This document shows positions 15,575 through 23,481 of a stretch of DNA of 64,000 nucleotides, one piece after another; the first letter of the stretch is position 1; each line of letters starts with the position of its first letter. The stretch is taken from NCBI GenBank assembly GCA_937974245.1, contig CALJKV010000037.1:124001-188000 (forward strand). The letters are read 5' to 3'. Under the pieces are notes generated by a model that did not search any database, had not been told where the DNA came from, and saw only the letters and a list, made by a program, of their open reading frames with translations. The DNA comes from an uncultured Chloroflexota bacterium. GTDB taxonomy: Bacteria > Chloroflexota > Anaerolineae > Aggregatilineales > Phototrophicaceae. Position numbers and translations under genes: made by a program.

Positions 15575-16672
15575 ATGCCGGCGAATGTAGATGGAATGGT
15601 GCGCGAAGGCATCAATGCGTATCGTGCGGGTCGAAAAGACGAGGCGCGGGCGTTATTGATGCGGGCGGTTGAACTCGACCAGTATAATGAGATGGGCTGG
15701 ATATGGCTGAGTGCGGTGGTGGATACCCCCGAAGAACAGCGCACCTGCCTGGAAAATGTGCTGGTGATCAACCCCACAAACGAAACGGCTCGTAAAGGAT
15801 TAGATGTCCTGTCGAACAAATCCGCCCCCAGTGCGCCACCCCCACCCCCCAAGCAGGCCGATGACATTCTGGCCGGGGCGAGTTTTACGGCAGCACCGCC
15901 GCCCCCGCCCGCACCACTGTCGTCCCGGCCAGCCGAGGAAGAGGAACTACCCGATATTGATTGGCATGATCCAGGGATTGCCACCAGCAGCGCCAGTTCT
16001 CGGCACTCGGTGAGCGAATTGTCGTCCGACGACTATGATGACTGGGTAAAAGACCTGAATCTGGGCACCAGTTCTTCCGCGACATCGGTGGAAAATGCCG
16101 AGGATTTAATTGCCTCCACCCTGTTCGGCGATGACGACGGCAGCGACCTGCCGGATATGGGCCAGCCCACCCCGGTAGACGCTCCTCCCCTGCGGCGGTC
16201 ATACACGCCGCACGAGATGGCGGACATCAGTGATCTGGATGACGATTCCCCCTTTAGCTCGTCCAGCGTGGAAGAAATTAACACGATGCTGGATGAGATG
16301 CGCCTTACACCGGAAGCGCCGCCGCCACCCATACCGGAGAATGTGCCTTCACCGATGCGTAACCGGCGCAAGAGTCGCAAAGATGCGGATTCAGCGCCCA
16401 CGATTAACGTACAGCGCGGCCTGCCGGATACCGATTCGGCTCACCAACTGCTGGATCAAATTGAGGATGAGCGGGAGGAAGACTACGACCAGGCCGAGTT
16501 TGACAAGCGCGACCCGGTTGAATATTTCGCCTATATCCCTAAAGAAATCAAGCCAACCCGCATCCCCGGCACGAACGAGCATTACCCGGCGCTGGTGTTG
16601 TTAAGTACACTCGCACTGCTCGCCGCGAATATCGGGGCGGCCTATCTGCTGATTAATGGATTAGCCACGTAA
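15575..16672 (+). CDS. TPR-repeat protein with acidic/proline linker and C-terminal membrane anchor
   Basis: 365 residues, ATG preceded by GGGGAA. Residues 1-75 form tetratricopeptide-like helices (GINAYRAGRKDEARALLMRA, ENVLVINPTNETARKGL). Residues ~80-300 are low complexity, rich in Pro, Ser and Asp (PPPPPKQ, DDYDDW), and probably disordered. A single membrane helix lies near the C-terminus (~340-362, LLSTLALLAANIGAAYLLI), so the bulk faces the cytoplasm if the protein is tail-anchored. Such proteins serve as scaffolds, but no partner can be named. It is followed 27 bases later by a membrane permease-like gene, possibly in the same transcript. Confidence 0.75.
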   Translation: MPANVDGMVREGINAYRAGRKDEARALLMRAVELDQYNEMGWIWLSAVVDTPEEQRTCLENVLVINPTNETARKGLDVLSNKSAPSAPPPPPKQADDILAGASFTAAPPPPPAPLSSRPAEEEELPDIDWHDPGIATSSASSRHSVSELSSDDYDDWVKDLNLGTSSSATSVENAEDLIASTLFGDDDGSDLPDMGQPTPVDAPPLRRSYTPHEMADISDLDDDSPFSSSSVEEINTMLDEMRLTPEAPPPPIPENVPSPMRNRRKSRKDADSAPTINVQRGLPDTDSAHQLLDQIEDEREEDYDQAEFDKRDPVEYFAYIPKEIKPTRIPGTNEHYPALVLLSTLALLAANIGAAYLLINGLAT

Positions 16673-16699
16673 TTCATCAACTCCCAGGCGTTCGGGGCG

Positions 16700-17638
16700 A
16701 TGCAGGTATCTGTATTGCCTCTTTTGTTTGATATACTTCCTTCCGATGTTTCCCTGAAATGGCAACAGGTTGATGCATTCATGATTCTTGAAACCCTCTC
16801 TGACCACAACCCGGTTCTCCGGGCTGAACGTAAACACCAACAGCATGTCATGGAAACCAGTCGGGCCGGTACGGTGTGGATTGGGCTGGCGGCGCTGATG
16901 CTGATCCCGGCGCTCATCGTTTCGATCCTGATGTTTTTCGGCGCACTGGTCAGCCCCTGGCTGCCGGAAGTCCTCAGCCTGTTTGATACGGAACAGGTTC
17001 TGGCGGACCTGGCATTCGTGGATATCATCACCATGAACGTCGCTATGTATGTCGTCGTTACGCTCATCACGCTGGGGCTGGCCTCCAACAGTGTCACCCG
17101 CGAGAAAAAGGGCAACACCTGGGAGACGCTGCTGCTGACCAGTGTCAGCGCCCGGCAGATCGTGTGGGGCAAGTGGTGGGCAACGCTGCAAGCGCTGCGC
17201 GGCGACCATGCGCTGATTGCCGGGGTACGCCTGGGTTTGCTGGCGATTGTTCTGATCGGGCTTCATGCCTCGACAGACCTGCCGCCGCTGCTCCCTGGCC
17301 TGCCGGTGATTCCACCACACATCATCCTCTTTACGCTGTTGATGCTGGCCTATACCGCCCTGGAGGCGGCGCTTACGGCGGCGCTGGGGGTGCTGTCGGC
17401 GCTGCTGCCGATGGATGGGGCGGCGGGAATGATTGTTATTTTCAGCGGGCGGCTGCTGCTGACTGCCGGACTGGTGGTGTTTCCCGCAGTGGTTTTTATA
17501 CGCGGATGGGGTAGATACTACCTGGCATTGGGATTGGTCGGGCTGGTTGTGTATGGGGCGCTCGTCGTCGGCAGTCTGCTGCTGGCACAGGCCCTGGCAG
17601 TACGCGGACACGCGGCGTCACCGCTGCCCACGCCCTGA
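16700..17638 (+). CDS. ABC-2-type permease-like membrane protein
   Basis: 312 residues as longest frame; ATG 16781 (MILETLSDHNPVLRAERK) is the more natural start, because the preceding residues look non-coding. About six membrane helices are visible. The cytoplasmic segment NSVTREKKGNTWETLLLTSV followed by SARQIVWGKWW matches the signature of ABC-2 exporter permeases, where a TREKxxGTWExLLxTP-like motif follows the second helix. No ATP-binding subunit lies beside it, so either the ATPase is elsewhere or this is a permease-derived protein. It converges on the histidine kinase gene at 17647. Confidence 0.7.
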   Translation: MQVSVLPLLFDILPSDVSLKWQQVDAFMILETLSDHNPVLRAERKHQQHVMETSRAGTVWIGLAALMLIPALIVSILMFFGALVSPWLPEVLSLFDTEQVLADLAFVDIITMNVAMYVVVTLITLGLASNSVTREKKGNTWETLLLTSVSARQIVWGKWWATLQALRGDHALIAGVRLGLLAIVLIGLHASTDLPPLLPGLPVIPPHIILFTLLMLAYTALEAALTAALGVLSALLPMDGAAGMIVIFSGRLLLTAGLVVFPAVVFIRGWGRYYLALGLVGLVVYGALVVGSLLLAQALAVRGHAASPLPTP

Positions 17639-17646
17639 AGCCGGTT

Positions 17647-18357
17647 TCACACCGGCAGGCGGACGACAAACGTGGTACCATCCCCGACCTGGCTCTTAAA
17701 GGTCATGCTCCCACCGTGCAGCTTAACACACCGCTGCACGATCGCTAATCCCAGCCCCGTGCCACCGATATGAATGACATTGCGACCCCGGTAAAATGTA
17801 TCGAAGATATGGTCAATATCCTCTTGTGGGATGCCGACTCCGTTGTCGGCCACTTCCAGAACGAGTTCGTGGGCGACCTGGCAGATCTTCAGGTAAATGG
17901 CGCTGCCCTGGGGTGAATAGCTTACGGCGTTAGAGAGTAAGTGGCGCAGAACCGGCCTGATGAGGTTTTCATCAGCAGTAATCCAATCCACATCATCCTG
18001 AAACGTGAGCCGCCAATCGAAGCCGTGCCAGTCCATGCGGCTCGTCACAGATTGCACGACCTGGCGCAAACTCATCGTCGTTGGTTCAAAAGCAATGAGT
18101 CCGGTATCAATCGCAATCAGCAAGCTCAGATCATCGAGAATTTCTTTCATATGCTGGACTTGCATGTGAATCACGGCGAGGCACTCCTCGCGCCGGGCAG
18201 GGGTTAACCGGTCAAGGTAACGCTCCAGCAGTTCGGTTGAGGACATGATCGTTGCCAATGGGGTACGAAACTCATGAGAAATTGTGGTCATGAATAAGGT
18301 CTTGATTCGCGTGAGTTCGGCTTCATGGCTGCTAATCTGATTATCCACATCCGGCAT
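17647..18357 (-). CDS. Sensor histidine kinase, short cytoplasmic form
   Basis: 236 residues from ATG 18357 (MPDVDNQISSHEAEL); the frame extends to a TTG at 18486 but that extension has no good ribosome site and looks non-coding. HisKA domain with TTISHEFRTPLATI (phospho-acceptor His) is followed by the HATPase module: N-box HLLSNAVSYSPQ, G1 DNGVGIPQEDI, F-box and G2 GGTGLGLAIVQR. There is no membrane segment or sensor domain; a short coiled stretch precedes the H-box, so input probably comes from a protein partner. No response regulator is adjacent. A GCCGGT/ACCGGC hairpin spans the stop codon between this gene and its convergent neighbour. Confidence 0.88.
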   Translation of the reverse strand: MPDVDNQISSHEAELTRIKTLFMTTISHEFRTPLATIMSSTELLERYLDRLTPARREECLAVIHMQVQHMKEILDDLSLLIAIDTGLIAFEPTTMSLRQVVQSVTSRMDWHGFDWRLTFQDDVDWITADENLIRPVLRHLLSNAVSYSPQGSAIYLKICQVAHELVLEVADNGVGIPQEDIDHIFDTFYRGRNVIHIGGTGLGLAIVQRCVKLHGGSMTFKSQVGDGTTFVVRLPV

Positions 18358-18862
18358 TCGGTTTCTTCTTTCTAACAGGCAATGCCCGGTATCTTTGCTG
18401 CCAGGCCATGGTGATATTGACACAGGCTTACGCCGTTCAAGCGGTTCTTCTCGTAGGGACACGCTACTACTACCTCTGGTCAACAACGTAAATCCCGATA
18501 ATCATTCCCGGTTGCAATATTGTTCACCATATTCCAATCTCAGAATATTACAGTTCCCAGAGTATAACGATAAAGATTTACGAATTAATCATAAATGGCT
18601 GTGCTGTAAACACATCAAGTTATTAATGACACGGTAGTTCACGATAAAAGTTTCATTTTTGTGCGTTTATACTAATATAGAGGATTATCACCCTAAACCA
18701 AAAGGCGACATAAGTCATGGGGCACTGAGGCTGTGTGCCTGTCAGATGGGGTATATCGTTAGTCGTCATTGTATCGCGCTAATGGTGGTGCGCTGCACTT
18801 TCTACCCGCTCCCGTGTGCTAAAGCGCCTTTTGTCAGAAGCTAACCTGAAAGGACACAACAC
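18358..18862. other. AT-rich intergenic region between divergent genes
   Basis: About 500 bases, clearly more AT-rich than its surroundings, between the kinase (minus) and the esterase (plus). It holds a small dyad ATATTC/GAATAT at 18529-18548 and a TATACT-like hexamer near 18667, which could belong to divergent promoters. I see no gene in it. Confidence 0.4.
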
Positions 18863-19672
18863 ATGACGACATGGCAGCCCTATAGCAGCCGGCACACGCC
18901 GCATACCGTGACCGGGGATGTACGGGTTTACCCGATGCTAAATAGCCCGCAGCTCGGCAACCGGCGCGACATTCTGGTCTATCTGCCGCCTACGTATGCC
19001 ACGAGTGACCGGCGTTATCCGGTGCTGTATATGCACGACGGACAGAACCTGTTCGACATGCACACGAGTTATGCCGGAGAGTGGCGTGTTGACGAGACGA
19101 TGGAAGCGCTCAGCCACGAAGGAATCGAGGCTATCGTCGTGGGCATCCCTAACAGCGGGGAGCGCCGGGTTCACGAGTACAGCCCCTTCGAAAAGGAAGA
19201 TGAGAGCGAGGGCCAGGGGGCGCTGTATATGCGTTTCGTGGTCGAGACGGTCAAGCCACTGGTAGACAGCACCTTCCGCACACTACCGGGGCGGGAGTAT
19301 ACCGGACTGGCCGGGTCATCAATGGGCGGCCTCATCAGCCTGTATGGACTTTACCAGCACCTGGATGTCTTCAGCACGGCGGGGGTCATCAGTCCGGCCT
19401 TCTGGTTTGGCGACCTGGAAATCTTCCCGCTGATTGAGAAAGCGGCCTTTGTACCCGGTAAAATCTGGCTGGATGTGGGGACGAAGGAAGGCGATGAACA
19501 GGTATCGCAGGCCTATTTATTGGGGGCGCAGCGGATGCGAGATATTCTGCTTGCAAAGGACTATCGGATGGGCGACACGCTGCATTATCTGGAAGATGAG
19601 GGCGGCATCCACAATGAGGCGGACTGGGCGCGACGTTTGCCGGACATCCTGCGTTTTTTGCTGCGGCGGTAG
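18863..19672 (+). CDS. Alpha/beta-hydrolase, esterase D / enterochelin-esterase-like
   Basis: 269 residues with AAAGGAC before the ATG. The fold markers are DILVYLPPTYATSDRRYPVL, YMHDGQNLFD (oxyanion region), the nucleophile elbow LAGSSMGGLIS (Ser153), WLDVGTKEGD (acid, Asp204 or Asp211) and GGIHNEADWARRLP (His250). This is the putative esterase family (PF00756) that includes ferri-enterochelin esterase, S-formylglutathione hydrolase and carbohydrate esterases. There is no signal peptide, so it should act in the cytoplasm on a small ester. The substrate is unknown and no siderophore genes are nearby. Confidence 0.88.
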   Translation: MTTWQPYSSRHTPHTVTGDVRVYPMLNSPQLGNRRDILVYLPPTYATSDRRYPVLYMHDGQNLFDMHTSYAGEWRVDETMEALSHEGIEAIVVGIPNSGERRVHEYSPFEKEDESEGQGALYMRFVVETVKPLVDSTFRTLPGREYTGLAGSSMGGLISLYGLYQHLDVFSTAGVISPAFWFGDLEIFPLIEKAAFVPGKIWLDVGTKEGDEQVSQAYLLGAQRMRDILLAKDYRMGDTLHYLEDEGGIHNEADWARRLPDILRFLLRR

Positions 19673-19694
19673 AGGGGCGGATAGCATCACCCGA

Positions 19695-20150
19695 TCACAA
19701 CATAAAATTCCGCTCCAAAATCAGGTCATCGGCGTCATAAAAGCCTTCGTTGTCGGCTTGCAACAGGCCGGTATGGTGCGCGAACAGCCAGCCCCACAGT
19801 GGGTCGAGACGCCCTAATGCACTTTCGGAGTCCGTCCCCTGCCAGATGGCTTCAACCGCGACCATCGCCTGGGCGTTCGCCAGCACCGCCAATACACGGC
19901 GTTCGGCCTCGGTTTCGCCTGTCCCAACCATTTCGCGGAATTCACGCAGGTCGTCTTCAAAGATGTCGTCGCCGGGGCGGTTGATTTCCAGTACGCCGCA
20001 GAAGGTTTCCCCATGCAGCAGGTCGGCTATATCGTCCACCTGGTCGCCCGCCAGGCTGTAGACCGGGTCGAGCGCCTGGAGCGCCGCCGCAATCACCGGC
20101 AGCGTAATGGCCTGTTGGCTGGTGGTGATATAGCGCAGGTAGTAGCCCAT
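19695..20150 (-). CDS. Small acidic protein of unknown function
   Basis: 151 residues, ATG preceded by AAAGGACATGGAAC. It is acidic and predicted helical, without signal peptide or membrane segment. The start (MGYYLRYITTSQQ) and the segment LHGETFCGVLEINRPGDDIF suggest a compact domain, but I do not recognise the family. It converges on the esterase gene with only 22 bases between them and lies downstream of the PsbP-like gene on the same strand, separated by a hairpin. Confidence 0.65.
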   Translation of the reverse strand: MGYYLRYITTSQQAITLPVIAAALQALDPVYSLAGDQVDDIADLLHGETFCGVLEINRPGDDIFEDDLREFREMVGTGETEAERRVLAVLANAQAMVAVEAIWQGTDSESALGRLDPLWGWLFAHHTGLLQADNEGFYDADDLILERNFML

Positions 20151-20235
20151 GTTCCATGTCCTTTTCTTTCACGTTTTAGCCTATTTCATTGAGGAAATAT
20201 ATCCCTGTCTCAGTCGCTATCTCCACAGACACCCA

Positions 20236-20264
20236 GTAGGGGCACAATACAATGCGCCCCCTAC
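20236..20264 (-). terminator. Hairpin, probable terminator of the PsbP-like gene
   Basis: GTAGGGGC and GCGCCCCCTAC flank a short loop (ACAATACAAT). It lies just past the stop of the minus-strand gene 20297-21295. There is no clear U-run, so termination is likely but not certain; the stem has the look of a dispersed palindromic repeat. Confidence 0.45.
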
Positions 20265-20296
20265 GGAAAAGCGCTGAACTGCGTTAGCCCTACTTA

Positions 20297-21295
20297 TCAT
20301 TCATAACCAATCACCACCGTCGCAATGATGTCACGGATGACCGGCGTTAAAACCGGGATTTCCGATAGCGGGCCGATCACAGACACATTGATCTGAACAT
20401 CCTCACCGCCGTAAGTTATAAACTGGGTGTAGCCCAGATTCTGGTCGGTAATGCTAAAATTCTGTTGCAACGCCGGGAAATCCCCGATAGTGATGTCCAT
20501 CTCTTCGTATTCCGCGTCGGGCGCGGAGGCCATCACGTTCTGGTATACCTGGTCGCCCCATATATGCGGGTTGGCGGCATTGTCGTCACGCACCAAGCTG
20601 ACGCCAATCGTGGTTTCCATGCCAGGAATAATCAGCAGGGTATAGGTCTCCGCTTCCTGTGTCGTCCAATCTGCTGGAATAGAGAAATCCCAATAGTCCT
20701 TGCGCTGGTAGTCCTGTACCAGGGTGTAGTGAACAACGAGCGACTCGCTCTGAGGGGCATCGTCCTCGGTTAGCCGCACTGTATCGAACACCGCCCATAG
20801 TGTGGGCAGCACCGCTGTGAACTGTTCGGTAACGCCCACCAGCATCACCTGGAGATACTGGTCGTTTCCTAACGCCAGCGTGACAAAACGCACCGGGAAC
20901 AGTCCCAGCACGTCAACGAAAGACGCTTCACGCCCGTTCACCGTCACATCCAGCAGAACGCCCTGCCTGTAATCCGGTATACCCTCAGCCGAATCCCCCG
21001 CTACCTGTACTGCCAGGTCGTGGGCGGTCAGTTTCTCGCCACTGACAAGGGTAAAGGTGGCCGTCAGGTCGTCGCGCTGGATGGCGATGCCGTCGCCCAC
21101 CGCGCCCTCGCCTGCCAGGGGAATACTGAACACGCTCACCTCTTTGCCCGGCGTCCAGTCGGCGGGATAGTTCATATGAAAGGTATCCGTCGTATAGGTC
21201 TCCGTGAGTTCCGGCAGCACGGCATCATCCTGGGCGACAGCGGTGAAAGGCAGCGTCCCCAGAACAACCAACACAATCCAAATCCAGCGTTTCAT
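20297..21295 (-). CDS. Exported protein with two PsbP-like domains
   Basis: 332 residues, ATG preceded by GGAAAGG. A signal peptide (WIWIVLVVLGTLPFTAVAQ) is cleaved near residue 21. Two homologous halves follow, each starting with a strand pair of the type FHMNYPADWTPGKEV (~40) and WDFSIPADWTTQEAETY (~205), each ending in a helix that closes the domain (LPTLWAVFDTVRL; LTPVIRDIIATVVI). This resembles the PsbP/DUF1795-like alpha/beta fold found in many secreted Chloroflexota proteins. Function unknown; probably binds a small ligand or partner at the cell surface. Confidence 0.7.
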   Translation of the reverse strand: MKRWIWIVLVVLGTLPFTAVAQDDAVLPELTETYTTDTFHMNYPADWTPGKEVSVFSIPLAGEGAVGDGIAIQRDDLTATFTLVSGEKLTAHDLAVQVAGDSAEGIPDYRQGVLLDVTVNGREASFVDVLGLFPVRFVTLALGNDQYLQVMLVGVTEQFTAVLPTLWAVFDTVRLTEDDAPQSESLVVHYTLVQDYQRKDYWDFSIPADWTTQEAETYTLLIIPGMETTIGVSLVRDDNAANPHIWGDQVYQNVMASAPDAEYEEMDITIGDFPALQQNFSITDQNLGYTQFITYGGEDVQINVSVIGPLSEIPVLTPVIRDIIATVVIGYE

Positions 21296-21345
21296 CGTCT
21301 ATCCTTTCCAGAAGGCTGTCAGTTGTTTTCATTATAGGAGAGAAA

Positions 21346-22002
21346 TCAGCAGGGCGACCTGCCGGAAAGATCGCAAAAGCTGTAGCGCACCAGACCGTTC
21401 TGGGCGAAGCGCGATACATCGGCGAAGGTATACAGGAAGTCGGTACTGTCCATTGAGTTGTGGCAGTCAAAGCAGCGCGACATGATCTCATCAAAATAAG
21501 CGCCTGTGTCATACTGGAACGAGCCGAAATTCCAGTTTCCACTGCGGGCCGCGCCCACAAAATCCCCCGGACTCCAGTTCGTCCGCTTTTCAGCGACATG
21601 CACCATTTCCAGCGGTTCGCCCCGGACAAAGTGGCCGTCATCGTCGCGCAGCGGTTGACCGTCAGCGTCCGTCTGAGCGTAGTAGCCTTCAATCACGACC
21701 ACTGTGCCATCCGGCAAGGAGCGGTTGGGGCGGTAGCCGACCAGCGCATCCGGGCTGATGTAAATATCGCGGGTGATCTGGTCACGCCGGTCTACCGTCG
21801 CATAGTGAATGAAGGTCTCACGGTAGTTTTCTGGCAGACGCACGGCGGAATAAGGTGGCGGGTCTGTGGCGGGCGGGAGAGTCGCCTGCCGCGCCGGGGT
21901 CAGCGTCGCCAACAGCAGTGGCAGCAACAGAATCGCGCCCCCCACCAGCAGGAAACGCATACGACGAGCAAACCATGAAGCAACAGCGGGTAGATTGAGC
22001 AT
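21346..22002 (-). CDS. Membrane-anchored cytochrome P460-family protein
   Basis: 218 residues. An N-terminal membrane helix (~16-34) anchors an extracytoplasmic domain with the P460 family markers YRETFIHYATVDRRDQITRD, IYISPDAL, LPDGTVVVIEGYY and a C-terminal c-type heme site CFDCH (Cys177, Cys180, His181). Characterised P460 enzymes oxidise hydroxylamine or nitric oxide through a lysine-crosslinked heme; whether the crosslinking lysine is present here cannot be judged by eye. The upstream ribosome site is weak, and ATG 21960 is an alternative start. The gene lies between the PsbP-like gene and proline dehydrogenase, all on the minus strand. Confidence 0.78.
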   Translation of the reverse strand: MLNLPAVASWFARRMRFLLVGGAILLLPLLLATLTPARQATLPPATDPPPYSAVRLPENYRETFIHYATVDRRDQITRDIYISPDALVGYRPNRSLPDGTVVVIEGYYAQTDADGQPLRDDDGHFVRGEPLEMVHVAEKRTNWSPGDFVGAARSGNWNFGSFQYDTGAYFDEIMSRCFDCHNSMDSTDFLYTFADVSRFAQNGLVRYSFCDLSGRSPC

Positions 22003-22073
22003 AAACTGAGTCTCTGGAAAGAATGCTGTCCCCGATTATGCCACCGAATCCTTACGATTCGGTGAAAACAGCA

Positions 22074-22997
22074 CTATGCCCGGAACATGCTCCGCATAAA
22101 GAACCACAGGTTCGCCGGGCGCTCCGCCAGCCGCCGCATGAAATAGGGATACCAGGCCGCCCCGAAAGGCACATAGATGCGCACGCTGTAGCCTTCCGCC
22201 GCCAGCGCTTCCTGCCGGGCGGTGCGGATGCCATAGAGCATCTGGAATTCATAGCGGTCACGCGGGATGTTGTGGTCACGGGCGAAATTTTCCGCCGCCA
22301 CGATCATATTCTCGTCGTGCGATGCCACGCACAGATAGGCCGGGGACGGCGCGGCCAGGTACTGTTCCGTGATGCGTACATAGCTGCGGTCTACATCGGC
22401 CTTCGCCGGGAAGGCGTGTTCGGGTGGCTCTAAATACGCCCCCTTGCACAGCCGGATATGCGCCCCTTCCGCCGCGAGTGCCTGCATATCCTTCTCGCTG
22501 CGTCGCAGATAGGATTGTATGACCGTGCCGACATTGGTGAAGCCGTACTCGTCGCGCATGGTGCGGTAGATACGGAGCGTCGTATCCGTGTAAGGCGTGT
22601 TTTCCATGTCAATCGTAACCGGGATGCCCGCCTGCTGCGCGTCGGTCAGCACCTCCCGCAGATTGGCCTGGCACAGTTCCTCGCTGATGTCGAGTCCAAA
22701 GTGGGTCAGCTTGAGCGACACACTGGCGTCCAGGCTTTCCTGGTGGATACGCGCCAGAATCTGCCGGTACATGGCGACGACCTCGCGGGTGTCTTCCTCG
22801 CGGGTGACACTCTCCCCCAGGAAGTCGAGCGACACGCCCATCCCTTTCTGGTTCAGGGTGTGGACGACAGCAATCGCCTCGTCCAGCGTCTCCCCGGCCA
22901 CGAAGCGCCGCGCCACGCGCCGCGCCAGTCCCCACCCGGTCACAATCCGCCGCGCCCAACCTGCATGTGAAAGATACAACAAAATTCGCCGGAGCAT
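22074..22997 (-). CDS. Proline dehydrogenase (monofunctional)
   Basis: 307 residues, ATG with GAGG six bases upstream. FAD-dependent oxidation of proline to pyrroline-5-carboxylate, feeding electrons to the quinone pool at the membrane. Family motifs present: SVSLKLTHFGLDIS, VTIDMENTPYTDTTL, TVIQSYLRRSEKD, IRLCKGAYLEPPEHAF, EFQMLYGIR and VRIYVPFGAAWYPYFMRRL. Length fits monofunctional PRODH rather than PutA. The partner pyrroline-5-carboxylate dehydrogenase is not in the window. Confidence 0.93.
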   Translation of the reverse strand: MLRRILLYLSHAGWARRIVTGWGLARRVARRFVAGETLDEAIAVVHTLNQKGMGVSLDFLGESVTREEDTREVVAMYRQILARIHQESLDASVSLKLTHFGLDISEELCQANLREVLTDAQQAGIPVTIDMENTPYTDTTLRIYRTMRDEYGFTNVGTVIQSYLRRSEKDMQALAAEGAHIRLCKGAYLEPPEHAFPAKADVDRSYVRITEQYLAAPSPAYLCVASHDENMIVAAENFARDHNIPRDRYEFQMLYGIRTARQEALAAEGYSVRIYVPFGAAWYPYFMRRLAERPANLWFFMRSMFRA

Positions 22998-23129
22998 GGT
23001 AGCCTCAATTCATCGGTTTAAGTAGACGAAACTATCCACCGCCGGTTGATTTCCGGGGTGGATGAATAAGTCACGCACATTGATTTCAATGGGGAAATTG
23101 TAACAAATCCGAGGAAACCACACAGCAGC

Positions 23130-23322
23130 CTACAAGTCCACTTGTGGCTCGCTCAGTGTGGTATGACAGCTGCCACACACCCACAGATGAACCACGGGGG
23201 GGATGCCGGTCAGCTCAACCAGACGCTGCGCCCAGGTAGGAGAACTCCGCCACTTCACCGCAGCTCGAGCAGTGCTGCACATAGACTTGTTCTACCGGTT
23301 CATCAGCATGGGTGTAATTCAT
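23130..23322 (-). pseudogene. Small zinc-ribbon protein gene with a +1 frameshift
   Basis: From ATG 23322 the minus strand reads MNYTHADEPVEQVYVQHC then SSCGEVAEFSYLG before hitting a stop after 35 codons. One base further on, a second frame continues smoothly: QRLVELTGIPPVVHLWVCGS, then CHTTLSEPQVDL and a TAG at 23130. Together they make a ~63-residue zinc ribbon with paired cysteines (CSSC...CGSC). The total length is one base more than a multiple of three. Either a recent single-base insertion near the GGGCG at the junction, a sequencing error, or programmed frameshifting. No homologue recognised. Confidence 0.6.
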
Positions 23323-23481
23323 CGAACTGCCCTTTGGGGGTAACGGTCTTCAGTGAATAGCAGGGACAGCCTTCTGTCTGTCCGGCGGAGGGGGCGAATG
23401 CCACGCCACCACCTACCAATACTATTATAGACACTTTTTTTCGTGCTGGTCTTAAGTATTTTTGTGAGAAAAGTGTGAAGA

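Noticed and set aside
18659..18844. 61-codon plus-strand frame in the AT-rich spacer
   Set aside because: No ribosome site, no domain, and it ends just before the ribosome site of the esterase gene; treated as non-coding leader.
23142..23360. Plus-strand 72-codon frame in the spacer
   Set aside because: Lower-quality codons and no ribosome site; the minus strand over the same bases encodes a plausible zinc ribbon.
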